Positions 13,956 through 25,199 of a DNA stretch of 64,000 nucleotides are shown here, one piece after another. The stretch lies in assembly GCA_028023455.1 (NCBI GenBank), contig JAQFVV010006641.1, positions 124,001-188,000 of the forward strand. Direction: 5' to 3'. The translations under genes and the position numbers were made by a program. Below the pieces are notes generated by a model that was not told where the DNA came from, did not search any database, and was given only the letters and a program-made list of their open reading frames with translations. The stretch comes from Epiperipatus broadwayi. Lineage: Eukaryota; Onychophora; Udeonychophora; Euonychophora; Peripatidae. Numbering within the stretch: position 1 is the stretch's first letter; each line of letters begins with the position of its first letter.

Positions 13956-14682
13956 CAGAGGCTTCTACTATGTGGTGATACTGAACTGAGATCAGACCCA
14001 TGTAGCTATCTGGCTTGCTATGCTGACTTTGAAGACATTACATGTCTAAAACATTCACTCTTGCAAGCTGAATAGAAACTGTTTCATAAACACTCAGAGT
14101 TTGTGTTTAGATCTATTTTCTTATTCCTGCTCTTCACTGATGATAGCAAATAGCTTGAAATCATGATCTGAAGGTGGAAATTAAAGTTAGAGATAGTGAA
14201 TGCTTGCTCTGATATTTATGTAAACAAACTACACTTGATGGTGTTTTTTTTATAGAACACCATCTATTGTCATAAATACAAGCATTAGCAAGTTTTAACT
14301 TGTGTTTTTTTGTTTTTCATAAATGTACCTTTGAGGTCTTTCTTGCAATGATATATATTCCAGATGCTTCTACTAAGTAGTGCAGCTGAACTGACTGTCA
14401 GACCCATATAGCTATCTGGCTTGCTATGCTTAGTTTGAAGTCATTACATGTCTAAAAGATTCACGCTTGCAAACTGAAGAGAAAGTGTTAAATAAACGCT
14501 CAGAGTTTGTGTTTAGATCTATTTTCTTATTCCTGTCCTTCACTGACGATAGCAAATAGCTTGAAATCATGATCTGAAGGTGGAAATTAAAGTTAGAGAT
14601 AGTGAATGCTTGCTCTGATGTTTACGTAAACAAACTACGATTGATGGTGTTTTTGGTAGAACACCATCTATTGTTATGAATA
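13255..14682. repeat. Four-copy palindrome built from a ~395-bp unit
   Basis: Two direct copies (13255-13649 and 13650-13860, the second truncated) are followed by two copies in inverse orientation (13953-14272 and 14333-14680). Each plus-orientation unit begins TGACAATAGATGGTGTTCTA and carries a short hairpin, GGTGTT...AACACC. Other shared blocks include GAGCAAGCATTCACTATC and AAGGACAGGAATAAGAAAAT. The linker between units, containing ACACAAGTTAAAACTTG, is also shared in both orientations. The symmetry axis lies in (TA)n tracts at 13862-13952. Copies differ by scattered substitutions, so the palindrome is real and not recently created. No coding frame is visible. Confidence 0.9.
13862..13952. 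repeat. (TA)n tracts at the axis of the 1.4-kb palindrome
   Basis: Two (TA)n tracts, 13862-13891 and 13919-13952, are separated by a short piece repeating the unit fragment TATTCAGCTTG. They mark the switch from direct to inverse copies of the ~395-bp unit. Confidence 0.95.
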
Positions 14683-14751
14683 CAAGCATTAGCAAATTTT
14701 AACTTGTGTTTTTTTGTTTTTCATAAATGTACCTTTGATGTCTTTCTTGTA

Positions 14752-14752
<1 letters not shown>

Positions 14753-14785
<33 letters not shown>
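14753..14785. repeat. (TA)n(TG)n microsatellite
   Basis: A short TA tract runs into a TG tract. It separates the four-copy palindrome from the Penelope inverted pair. Confidence 0.9.
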
Positions 14786-14822
14786 TAAAATGAAGATTTG
14801 CACTGGTTAAATATATAAAATA

Positions 14823-15717
14823 CATAGTTTGCGGGTTCATCCATGTTAAAAACATTTAATATTAATATACTGACATTTCAACTTGGTCACGCAAGCCATC
14901 CACAGAGTTATAAAAGGTAGAAAAACGATTGTAGAGGTGTTATAATCACTGATTTGAATAAAAAACGTTAAAATTCCACAAATAGCAAAAATGTTAAATT
15001 TAGGAATGTTTTTTAAAAAAATCTTTCCAAATAGGAGGAAGTTTGCATGTATCATCTCGCTTATTGATACAATCTGGACTTTTAAGTATCTCAATGGCTT
15101 GTCTAATTTGGCATTGGTTGAGAGTATCACATCTGGATATGATCCTGTTACTAGAAAAATCAATTTTATGACCTCAATCTATAGTATGTTATGAGAGTGC
15201 TGATGACGATGAGTGTTGTTTAACTGCATTAGCATGCTCATCTCTCCTAACACTGATGCAATGATTACTCATACCTATGAAAGAAGCTTTACAATTTTTA
15301 CATGAGATTTGATAGACACCATGAGATTCAAGAGGGATTGAGTCCTTAGGCTTGGTTATTTTATTGCTGATCTTTTGATGAGCAGAAAATGTTGTATCTA
15401 TATTAAAGCATTTTAATATACATCCGATACTGTCTGTAGTTCCTTTTACATATGGAACACAAATCCTAATAGCTGATTTATCATCTTTTTTTTCCTATTT
15501 TGTCTATTTTGGGCTTGAAAGATTTTTAAAAAACATTCCTAAATTTAACATTTTTGCTATTGGTGGAATTTTAGCATTTTATTCAAATCAGTGATTATAG
15601 CACCACTACAACCATCTTTCTACCTTTTATAACTCTGTGGATGGCTTGTGTGACCAAGTCAAAACATCAGTATATTAATATTAAAAGTTTTTAACATGGA
15701 TTAACCCGCAAAATATG
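14823..15717. mobile_element. Two Penelope-like element 3' ends, head to head
   Basis: Segments 14823-15027 and 15516-15717 are inverse copies of each other. Shared blocks include GTGACCAAGT, TAACTCTGTGGATGGCTTG and CATTCCTAAATTTAAC. Each arm starts with the last codons of a GIY-YIG type Penelope protein and continues into the 3' untranslated part. The left copy reads on the minus strand and keeps a longer coding stretch. The right copy reads on the plus strand and keeps only the tail. Penelope-like elements are known to carry terminal repeats that may be direct or inverted, so this can be one element with inverted terminal repeats or two 5'-truncated elements abutting. Confidence 0.7.
15015..15490 (-). 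pseudogene. Penelope-like element, linker plus GIY-YIG endonuclease C-terminus (decayed)
   Basis: The minus-strand translation contains, in order, a linker (VPYVKGTTDSIGCILKCFNI, then FSAHQKI and KPKDSIP), a GIY-like motif (HGVYQISCKNC), a YIG-like motif (FIGMSNHC), the conserved RRDEH region, GHKIDFSSNRIISR, and the tail EILKSPDCINKRDD followed by LPPIW. This order matches the C-terminal endonuclease domain of Penelope-like retroelements, which nicks target DNA for reverse transcription. Two in-frame stops flank the HTID segment just before GHKID, so it is dead. The reverse transcriptase part is missing. The longer minus-strand frame at 14846-15163 is in a different register and is only a shadow. 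Confidence 0.75.
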
Positions 15718-16451
15718 TATTATATATATATTGATCCATTTGGTAGATGCTCCAAACCAAAACAAGATGATACATGATTTAAAAAAAAAATTATACATGA
15801 TTTAAAAAAAAAATTATATATTAAATAATAGCTTACCATTTTGCTTAAAAATTATTAGCCATCACATATATATCTATGCATACATTCTGGTAAAAATATT
15901 AAAGAATAAACATTAAATAACACTTTCATATGTATAAATATTTGTATATGAGTGTGTAATTAATATTTATAATAATTAAGATGTTTAATGACTATGATAA
16001 TTGCTTAATAATAATTTATCAATGTAACCATGAGCAAATTAAATGGATAACAATAGCAACAGACATTACATTGTTTAACAAAATTATTTAAGGAATTTTA
16101 ACTTGTCAGCAAAATATAAGATATTGGAAATTTTTTTGAAAACATATTAACTTATGTATAAACTCATTTACTGCAAGAGAAAATTGAATTTCTAACAAAC
16201 CCTATTTCATTACAAGGGTAATAAAATATACATCTATAAAATTTTATATAAAGAAAGTATATCTAATAGCTGCTTAAAAGAAAGTTGATATCATTTTTTA
16301 GGTAAACAAAATTTAAATATTTGGCTTAGCAATGTCTGAATGACATTTAGAAATCGCATTCAAAAATCATGTTATTTCACCAAAATTCTCAAAGAATGTT
16401 TATCTGACTTCAAATAAATATATGTTTATATTTAGTATGAAATATTATCAC
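15718..16451. other. Unassigned AT-rich DNA with a small tandem duplication
   Basis: A 24-bp tandem duplication (ATACATGATTTAAAAAAAAA type) lies at about 15771-15818. The rest holds nothing I can name. Confidence 0.5.
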
Positions 16452-17190
16452 TTAACTCATTTTTTGCTAGTTACGGCTAAAAATGTGATGGTTTGATGTC
16501 AGCCTCCAGTCACTCTAAATTGGGCATTTTTAACACTACTATTAAGATTTTGCATTATTTTTAAAGGATAAAAAAATTTCCATAAGATGCTGTCCTCTAT
16601 TGAATTATTTTACAAGTAAAAAATCAATAAAACTGGTGTTGAAGATCTAACAAAAGAAAAAGACTGCCCTTTCTTGAATCTGATTGGCTGTTAAATTTCG
16701 ACAACAAAGAAATGGTTGTCAATAACTTTTACTGCTATGATTTCTTTTGTTTCATTTTGAAAATGATAAACAAATGTATTAATGTATTTTAAAAATATTT
16801 TTGACAAATTATAAATTATTTTGATAAAATATGCAAAAAATAAAATTATTTTATAAAAATACTTTTGCAAAAATTATTTACTTATCCACAATGTAAAATT
16901 GGGAAAGAAATCACTGATGTCAGCAAAACTTTTTGGTTGGTGAGTAACATTCATTTTAGATTTCTTGCTATCAAATATTTTTATAATTATAAATAAAAAT
17001 TTATTTTTGAAAAAACTTTCTTTCACTTTCATAACCTGACAAATTATTAATATACTTTTTACAAATGAAACTAAAGTGAATATAATATTAAAATATGAAT
17101 ATATTTTGATGCTTGAGTTTGTGAATTGACCAATTAAAAATTTTGACTTTACCTCACTCAGCCAATAAAATAATCAGCAAAAAGAAGTTT
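16452..17190 (+). mobile_element. Family C copy C1: piggyBac-type non-autonomous element
   Basis: This aligns with C2 and, inverted, with C3. Shared blocks in order are: ATAAGATGCTGTCCTCTATT followed by GAATTATTTTACAAGTAAAA; a CCAAT-box-like TCTGATTGGCTG; CATTTTGAAAATGA; AATTATTTTGATAAAATATG; CATAACCTGACAAATTATTA; and GACCAATTAAAAATTTTGAC followed by CCTCACTCAGCCAATAA. The left end reads TTAACTCATTTTTTGC, a decayed TTAACCCTTTTTTGC, and the right end reads GCAAAAAGAAGTTT. No frame is open, so it is a deletion derivative or MITE. Confidence 0.65.
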
Positions 17191-18285
17191 GCCTAATATT
17201 AATAAATATAATAATAATGATAATATATAAAAAATGAAAAATTATTTCTAATGTCACATTAGGCTCTTAATTTTATTTACCTTCATTACAAGATCATGAC
17301 ATTAGTTATCAGATTACTTTGTGCTTATTAGCTGGATTTATCATGAGAAGAACTTCCATTTGTTTGCATATCCCTATATTTAAGGATTATCACATAATAT
17401 GAAAAATAAATCAATGCTATTTCCCTTGACAAATTAAGATAATAAAATTGCATAGATATTTTAAAATGAATACTTAACTGTATTCAACAAACACCATGAA
17501 TACACTGTATATATCATCCATGGTTCTCATTTATAAAACTACACTATTTTAATGGAATTTTAATATGTATTCATATTATTGTGTTTTACTATCCTTGGTT
17601 ATTTTATTAATGTAAAAAAAAATTATGACATAGATACCTATTGAATAACCCACACTTGTTATGGATTATTAAGTTCTACTCTGGAATTTTATGATGTTGA
17701 CTTAAAAATTATTTATATTAATTTTCTCTCTTAATAATGGATGATTAAAAACATAACTAAGTTAAGATAATTATATTTCCACAAAATTATATATCAATTC
17801 AAACATATGTAAATAACTTATATAAATTTTTTATATATTAATTAAATGAATAATATTATAATAAGGTAAAGCTGTCATTTTATATATTTCTATTAAGATT
17901 AAATTATAAATACATATTTTCTCTTAGTTATAAATATATGACTGTTGTTCCACACCACTACATGTCTTAACATTTGATGTGAACATTTCATAAGAAATTA
18001 TTTATTCATCATATTTATAATATTATTTATAGATTGATTCTCAGTTGGAAATAAACTATTATCTTTAACACTATGAACTATTGATCAGGAGTATTAATCA
18101 ATAAAATCATTATAAACAACATCCAAGAAATACAAATTGTTTAGTAACCAAATTATTATTTTATATTTACATTATCCTTTAGAAACTAGCATTTATTACT
18201 AGTCAATTCATTATAATATTGTATTTGTTATAAGTGGAAAAATTTACCAAAAATATTAAGGGAATTTCTTACCTTGCAGAAGTCA
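17191..18285. other. Unassigned AT-rich DNA
   Basis: No gene or organised repeat was recognised in this stretch. Confidence 0.5.
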
Positions 18286-18287
18286 GT

Positions 18288-18392
18288 CTAGTTAACTATA
18301 AAATTAAATTCAAGCACAATAAAATCTCTATCTTTCATGAGAGTCTTGTTAACTATAAAATTTAATTCAATCTCAATAAAGTCTCTACTTTT
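18288..18392. repeat. Tandem duplication, unit about 57 bp
   Basis: Two copies of a GTTAACTATAAAATTAAATT ... ATAAAATCTCTA segment lie side by side, immediately upstream of a (TA)n. The copies differ at several positions. Confidence 0.75.
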
Positions 18393-18400
18393 CAGGCAAT

Positions 18401-18507
<107 letters not shown>

Positions 18508-18710
18508 AGCAGATGGTCACATCTTTTTATATTACTAGACAAGGATCAAACCTGATCCACAAGTGTTTTGATGTTTGTAAAACTTTTCATCTGCCATTTT
18601 AGCTACATTTAAATTTTAGGCCAGTAAATAATTTATTAAAGTATAAATTTTATATTGAAATGTTTTATTATAAATATTAGAGGGGCCCAGATAGATAGAT
18701 ATATACGCAA

Positions 18711-18758
<48 letters not shown>
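18711..18758. repeat. (CA)n(TA)n compound microsatellite
   Basis: A CA tract runs directly into a TA tract, with a short ATAG repeat just upstream. Confidence 0.95.
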
Positions 18759-18759
<1 letters not shown>

Positions 18760-19051
18760 ATTACAGATGGAAAGTTTTATAAAAATCAATATATAAATTT
18801 TTAATATGATATTTTTTTAAGTATTTTATTCTGGAGATTTGCTTTCATGATAAACCCCACTAACATTCCATAGGGTTTAAACAAAAAAAAATCCAGTAAC
18901 AAAATGATAATGGATTTTTTAATTAAAGTAAAAGATAATTTGAAATATAAATTCTACAAATATAAATTTAATTAAAAATAGATTTGAAACATGTAAATCA
19001 TTGGGTTTATCAGAAAGTTGATCTCAAGAATACAATACCAATATACTTTAG

Positions 19052-19823
19052 GTATTCCGACATTTGTCACTTAACCTGGAGCATATGAAAAAGGGAATTT
19101 CCTAAAAACAGTTTAAAAAAAAGTATAAATAGCCAAAGAGAACAATTGAAGCCAGTCGAGGCCCTGTTTTTGTCAGTAATTGTCTAGAAAATCCATGCCA
19201 GTCAAATTTTAAAATAATGATAAAAATGTTCCCAAGTATGGCAGCAGAGTAGATTGTGTCAAACTTGCCTATCTCCCATGTCCTAAACATGACCATCAAA
19301 CTACCATAAGTCGGAAAAACCTTGTAAAAATGAACTGTTGACCTCTTTTATTCAATTCATAGCTAGCTAAGCCTGTGTGGAAATTCAGTTTTTATCAGGG
19401 GATTCCAACTCCCACTTGGATTCATAATAAATTAGGTAAAATGTTTCCAATTTGTTATTTCTAACTGCCTAATTTATTCTTCTAAACTCCAGTGCTAATA
19501 ATGTATATCCTACTATTTGTAATATCTTCTAAAATGTAATCCCCATAATGTAATTTAAATGTAATTTAAAGTATTTAATTTAGTAGTCTGTAAACTACTC
19601 TTGCTATTACTTAAAATCTAATGTCTAATGTCTCTGCTCTATTTCTATCTGTTTTAAAATTATGCCCCTTCTAAATGATAAACTTCTTTCTGATTGCGGC
19701 TTAGAAAATATTGTTATTAATTACTTAAATGAAATGAATATATGCCTATTTTGTTCCAACTCGACAAAAGGTTATCTAAATAAATATTTTCTACCTATTT
19801 CCCGACCAACGTTTGTCGGTAAA
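19052..19823. mobile_element. Possible 770-bp element with short inverted ends
   Basis: The left end reads TATTCCGACATTTGTC and the right end, reverse complemented, reads ATTTACCGACAAACGTTGG. They share the CCGACA core. The interior is less AT-extreme than its flanks, which suggests an insert. There is no recognisable coding, and the 65-codon minus-strand frame at 19102-19299 has no motif. The inverted ends are short, so this could be coincidence. Confidence 0.25.
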
Positions 19824-20726
19824 TAAAAATAAATAATTCCCTAGCTCTGAAAATTTTGAAGCAACCTTTGTTTTGTCAAGATGAAACCATTTTATATTAT
19901 TATGCGTTTTTTTATATATTTATATGTACATGGTTTGGTTGTGGGGAGACGTGAGATTCAAGTATGAGAGTTTGTTTAGTTTAATTTTTTTTTCATTTCT
20001 AAAGAGCGAAAGGGGAGGGGTTTATAAATTATATTCATGTTAAATAATAAGAGAGAAATAGAATGTCATTTAAAATGTTAGAGGGATTTTGTGTTGAAGG
20101 GAGATACGTGTCACTTATTACAAATAATAATAATAATAATTAATACATATTTTATTCTTGTTGGTCTGATCTTGATCAATCCATATGCATTTATGTAACC
20201 TTTATAGCTCAGCACAATTATATATTTAAATGCTAAAATATATTCTCCAGTACTCATATTTTGCCTTGTTGGTATTTTGCATAATTACTTGTCTTTTGTA
20301 CTTTGTGACTGCTAGATCATAACTAGACTATGCGATAATTTCACTGGCCATCAATTATTTATCAGGATATTAAAGCTAAAATGGGAATAACCGGGGCAAT
20401 CTAAGCTCAGCTAGCCTTGGCAATTCTCATTCTTTCACCGGAAATAATTTAGGTTTGCTTATCGTGCAGACTATTCTTTTCTCTATTTCTTGTCATCATG
20501 GGAATGGGGTAAGTGAATTGAGTCTATGCTAGTGATGTAATATCGAATACTGGGATTTGATCACTTTCTTTTTTCTGAGCACATTATAGCAGATTGCCAC
20601 GATCTGAGTAATTTATGTGTTTTACGTCTTAAAGTATTTAATTGCAAATACCGTGATACATTTATATTTTAAATGTGTCACTCTCTCGGACACCAATCTC
20701 TATAGTTTGAGTTAATCATGTCTCTC

Positions 20727-21489
20727 TTAACCCTTTTCTTGCCTCTTATGAGACCTCTCGTCGACATCTGACATCACTCTAACTCTGCCAGTTCTTATGC
20801 TAAAATATTCGTTTGACAGGTATTGATTAGGTTTTTAAAAGTTCTGTAAAATGATGCCCTCTTCTGAATTATTTTACAAGTAAAAAATCAAAAAAACCAC
20901 ATTTAAACCTAAAGAAAGAAAGAACATTGTCAGTCATTGGTTGTCAGTGAGCTCTCAGCCAAAAAAGACATTCTGATTGGCTGAAAAGAACAAAGAAACT
21001 GCCTGATCAAAGAAAATAAAGAAAAACGCTGAGATTTTCATTTCAAATGCAATTTTAAGTATTAAAAAAATATAATTTGAGAAATTAAACTATACCAAAA
21101 AAAACAAAATTATTTTTGAAAAATATTGAAGATTTTAGTAAAAATATTTAAGATTTAGCAAAAAAAAATTTTTACTTTTCAATAACGTAATATTGAAAAA
21201 AAGCGTTTGCGTCATCACTTTTTTGTTTAGACATTCACTTTATATTTGCCAAAATTGAATATATTTTATAATAAATAAATAGCAATTTATTTTTGAAAGA
21301 ACTTTTGTTCTTTTACATAACCTGAAAAATTAGTAATATACTTTTTATAAACGTATCTGAGTTGAATTTAATATTATAGGCGAATATGTTTTAACAATAG
21401 GCTTTGTCTTCAGTTTGTGAGTTGGCCAATTAAAAGATTTGATTTTTACCTCATACAACCAATAATATAATTAGCGGTTTAAGGGTTAA
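20727..21489 (+). mobile_element. Family C copy C2: piggyBac-type MITE with intact TTAA ends
   Basis: The element is bounded by TTAA-CCCTTTTCTTGCC on the left and GCGGTTTAAGGG-TTAA on the right, with a TTAA duplication and CCCTT/AAGGG ends. That signature is known for piggyBac transposons. The interior matches C1 block by block: GAATTATTTTACAAGTAAAA near 20860, CTGATTGGCTGAA near 20970, a CATAACCTGAAAAATTAGTA block near 21315, and GGCCAATTAAAAGATTTGAT near 21423. It has no transposase frame, so mobility would have required a protein supplied in trans. Confidence 0.7.
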
Positions 21490-21904
21490 AATAAAATCAA
21501 TCAGAATAAAATTATATTTACCATAGCTCTTTAAAAATATCTATTCCTAGATCTCAGATTTGGGCAGGCATCTCCCCCAAATTGTAAATCATTTACTTTT
21601 GTTAGGTTGGTATATAAACTATACCATTATCTTGCCAGAGGCATAATAAACTACAGAATAGAAACTTTTATTAAATAATTGTATGAAATCAACTCAGAGA
21701 CATTAGATAAATTTATATAAAAATGTTTTATTAAATATATATGTGAATTTAAGCTACCTGTGATTCGTCTCTATTCCTTCATTCTAAAATTAGTATTTTC
21801 TAAATTAATTATTGTGCTTCTATCTGATGACTCAAGGTCACACACATACTATTTTATATTTAAATAAATAGATCGTCAGATTAAAGTTAATAATTAGAAT
21901 TAGA

Positions 21905-21965
21905 CATATGAATTAGTTGAGATCCATGCTCTACCATTGATGCTAGTGGGACGGAGTGTAGAAAA
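21905..21965 (-). ncRNA. Possible tRNA-derived SINE fragment (5' half)
   Basis: On the minus strand, TAGCATCAATGGTAGAGCATG resembles the D-arm and A-box region of a tRNA (TAGCTCAATGGTAGAGCATG type). No well-spaced B-box, T-arm or CCA-type end follows, so it is not a tRNA gene. It may be a SINE fragment or a chance match. Confidence 0.25.
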
Positions 21966-22269
21966 GATTAATTGCTTGCCTCAAAAATGTTGGTAATTAC
22001 TTTGCAGATTTAGAGAGTGGGTAAACAGGGCAGAATGTATAAGTATTCTTTATCTTTGATCATGCGTATGGTTGGATTCGAAGTACTTTTACCCAAGCTG
22101 TGACTTGTGTTGAGTTAACATACAATTTCGACCGATATATATAGATATATTGCAAATTTTAGATCCATTAAAGATTCGGAATTTGTAATAGCAAAGCAAA
22201 AAACAAAATACTAATGCTAATTAGAACACTATCAACCAATCATTACATATCCAAATCAAAAACATTTAT

Positions 22270-22663
22270 AATTTACCTAAGAAAGCCTTCTCTACAGTTG
22301 AAGTTTTGGTTTTAGAAAAAGATTTTAATTTTACATTAATTCCTTCCTGAATACTGTTTGAGAAAATTGTTTGTAATGTTGAATCATCTCTTGATAAAAT
22401 AGATTCTTCATCGGCTGATTTGGCTAGAGCTGAGATTTGTAATATTTTAAAAAAAGCTAAAAATAATATTTCAAAGAAAGAAAGACAGGTATTAAATAGT
22501 ATAAAATTGGAAGAAATCAATTGTTGTACTTTCAGCTGATAAAGATAATGCTACTGTTGTTTTGGATCGTGACATCTACCATAATAAAATTTTAAATTTT
22601 CTTAGTGATAAAACTTATAAACTATCAAAAAAAGATCATACTACTGGTATATTAACTAAATAA
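22270..22663 (+). pseudogene. Penelope-like element N-terminal fragment
   Basis: The plus-strand translation begins NLPKKAFSTVEVLVLEKDFN and runs through a Lys-rich helical region to VLSADKDNATVVLDRDIYH, then NKILNFLSDKTYKL. This matches the N-terminal pattern of Penelope reverse transcriptases, in which an NLS...E..VL.KGLNF block precedes ADKGNATVV. A TGA after LIPS, one frameshift near 22530 and a terminal TAA at 22661 break it. It lies on the same strand as the reverse transcriptase fragment starting at 27.44 kb and could be the same original insertion split by later elements, or a separate copy. The minus-strand frame over it is a shadow. Confidence 0.7.
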
Positions 22664-23886
22664 TACACTCCCCAACCAAAGCATAAATTAGTTATTTTAA
22701 AAACCAAAATTGTGTTTTTTTTTCTTTTTACCTTTATTCATATATAAGGCTAAATTTAAACACTTTGGAGAGTACGCATCAATAATGCTTTCTCTCCGTA
22801 TTCCTTAAGATTAATATCTATATATAAATTAAAATAAATAAAAGTTGGACCAATCTATTTTGTAATTTTTTTTTTTGTGCATTGAACTGAGAGTATTTCA
22901 TCCACTTATTAGATCAGTGATAATAGTCAGTAAAAAAATGAAGATTGTTAACAATATGACTACTTGGTGTTGGAAAGAGTGAAAAAAAGAGATGCTACAG
23001 ATTTAATGTTTAATGTAAATTTAAGCAATAATTAATAGTTCAACTAGATGTCACAAGGTTCTCTTCCAGAATCTTAGATAATAATTTAGATTGAATATAA
23101 ATACTCATCTACTTAGGAATGTCCTCTTATATTTGAGTTTTCTTACTGCTGTAAATGTCATTATAATCAAACCATTCTCTTTCAGCATTATGAAATAAAC
23201 TAGCATAAAAAGAAAATTAGTGTATTATTTTGAAAATTTCTTTTTCCTACCTTTTCTTCTTAAGCTGTTTTTGTTAAATTTATAACAAGATTATTCACTT
23301 ATAATAGACATTTTACATGAACTTGACTTTCATTTTTATACTCCTTAAATTATCTCTTTCTTTAATTATCTAATCTTTTATTTTAAAATACTAAATTTAT
23401 TTAACAATCATACATTATATAGTTGACTCTAACAATATTGTGAGCTCATCACACATACTATTTGCAATTTTAATATATGTATGCTGTATGTTAATGATTT
23501 TAAAATATACTGTTTTGAAAATGAATTTTATTCCTAATGTTTTATACACTTATTACATACATGTTTTTAATAATAATCGTAGTTGATTAAATTAAAGGTT
23601 TCATTTCTCTTCTCACATGATAGTGTGGAAATTATTGATAATTTTCTTTAAATAATTTTCAAACATTATTTTTTAATACTATGAATGCTTTACTAAGAGG
23701 TATAAATGATTGTAGAAGGGAGAAAATGTTATAAAATATTTAAACAAGTTTTTTTTTGTCTCTATCTTCAGTAATTAATTATTTATTAGGTTTAATTGTA
23801 ACTATGAGATTGTATTAAAATATTTTTGGTAGATTATTTAATAATATTTAATTTTAATTTTTAAATAGATACATTTTTGTGTTTAG
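22664..23886. other. Unassigned AT-rich DNA
   Basis: No recognisable coding or repeat copy. If the Penelope pieces on either side were once one element, most of this must be later insertion or unrelated flank. Confidence 0.45.
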
Positions 23887-24368
23887 AAATACTTTGATAA
23901 TTAAATTGAGAGAGTGCAAACTTCTCAAGCACTTGTGACTATTAGTAACCAATCAGATCTTAAGCACTGAGACAGCGAATTTAACAAGAAAAGAGTGGTT
24001 CCCACTCTCTTCTTTACTTGTCTTTCTATATATCCAAGCCAGTCCAAAGTACTTATATCTGAGAGTGTGAATCTTAAATATCATCACACTTAATTGACTG
24101 AGTTCAAATTATAAACATACAGCATGAAATCTTTCGATTTACTACGCAGTAGTTTTCAATGTTGTTACTTTGCAGCAATATATGTAAATGATATTTTTAT
24201 AAAGTGCAGACGGTATTGAAAATTAAATTGAGAGAGTGCAAATTCTCTGTCCCAGTGCTTAAGATCTGATTGGTTACTAATAGTCACAAGCGCTTGAGAA
24301 GTTTGCACTCTCTCAATTTAATTTTCAATATCGCCTGTGCTTTATAAAAATATTAAATACTTTGATAA
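23887..24368. mobile_element. Foldback element with a 14-bp target duplication
   Basis: AAATACTTTGATAA occurs exactly at 23887-23900 and again at 24355-24368, bracketing the insert. Inside, the segment 23901-23975 (TTAAATTGAGAGAGTGCAAA, then CTTCTCAAGCACTTGTGACT) is present inverted at about 24248-24330. A second, tighter palindrome spans about 24190-24358, with arms reading ATTTTTATAAAG, then TATTGAAAATTAAATTGAGA, against the inverse ending CTTTATAAAAATATT. It is non-coding. The 14-bp duplication is long for most cut-and-paste elements, so the superfamily is open. Confidence 0.65.
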
Positions 24369-25180
24369 TAAAAATATATAATACTTTAATATTTTGTTAA
24401 ATTTTATTTTAGTTAGTGATAATTGTTTGTATTGTGTTTTTATCTCTCTTCAATACAAAAATCAAATCATTGCTATTAAGAGATTATTTTGTTTTTCTGT
24501 TTACAAAAAATATTTGCAATTAAAAAAGGAATGTTAATTTTTTTTTTTTTGCTTTTATAGTAAATTTTTGACTTGTTTTTAATGTCAACGTTTAGGAAGA
24601 AATATAACTGAATTATTGTATTTGTAAATAATTTACCTAATTTGTTGTTATAAAAATTGTCATGTTGGAAACAGATTATTATTGGCTTGAATATACAGTT
24701 GTTTGCAAAATAATAGGAGTGTGGGAAATCAGAAGACTTAAGTATCTGATAAGAAGAGGTCATTTCTAACATAATTGTTGAAGATAACAGTTAAGTATTG
24801 ATCTAGCTACTGAAGAAAATAGTAAAAGAACAGAAGTTTTTGACATAGCACCTAAAAAAGCAAAAGCGGAAGTCTTTTCCAAGCAATTGAATGTTTAACC
24901 AAGCTGTTAGCAGACTTTGTATTTGTTTATAAATATAGTTTCTACAATGAAGACCATATACTAAGTTAGCTGAAAGCTATATATCATATTCCTGCAAGTA
25001 ACCTTGGTTTCTATGAAAATGTAAAGAAGATGTTACTTCTGTAGAAATATGTGACAAACTTTATCTTCAACCAAAGGTATGAGTCTCTACATGTGTTAGT
25101 CTCACCGGAAAATTTTATTGAAAAGAAAATTAATAATTTTTTTGCTACTCTGGAAATACTGCATAACAAAACTGGGACTA
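24369..25180. other. Unassigned DNA, possibly with weak Penelope-like remnants
   Basis: The stretch 24830-25170 reads in short open pieces on the plus strand (for example PENFIEKKINNFFATLEI near 25108), as expected for decayed coding sequence upstream of the reverse transcriptase core at 27.44 kb. The assignment is speculative. A minus-strand frame at 24476-24772 is AT-driven and not credible. Confidence 0.3.
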
Positions 25181-25199
25181 TATATATATATATATATAT
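25181..25199. repeat. (TA)n at the left edge of element E1
   Basis: A (TA)n tract directly precedes the TGTAAC end of E1 and is resumed on its far side at 27380. It looks like one tract split by an insertion. Confidence 0.9.

Noticed and set aside
14846-15194. Opposing frames of 105 and 67 codons
   Set aside because: The true Penelope endonuclease tail lies in a different minus-strand register (GHKIDFSSNR, LPPIW). The 105-codon frame runs through the inverted arm without family similarity, and the 67-codon frame is its complement.
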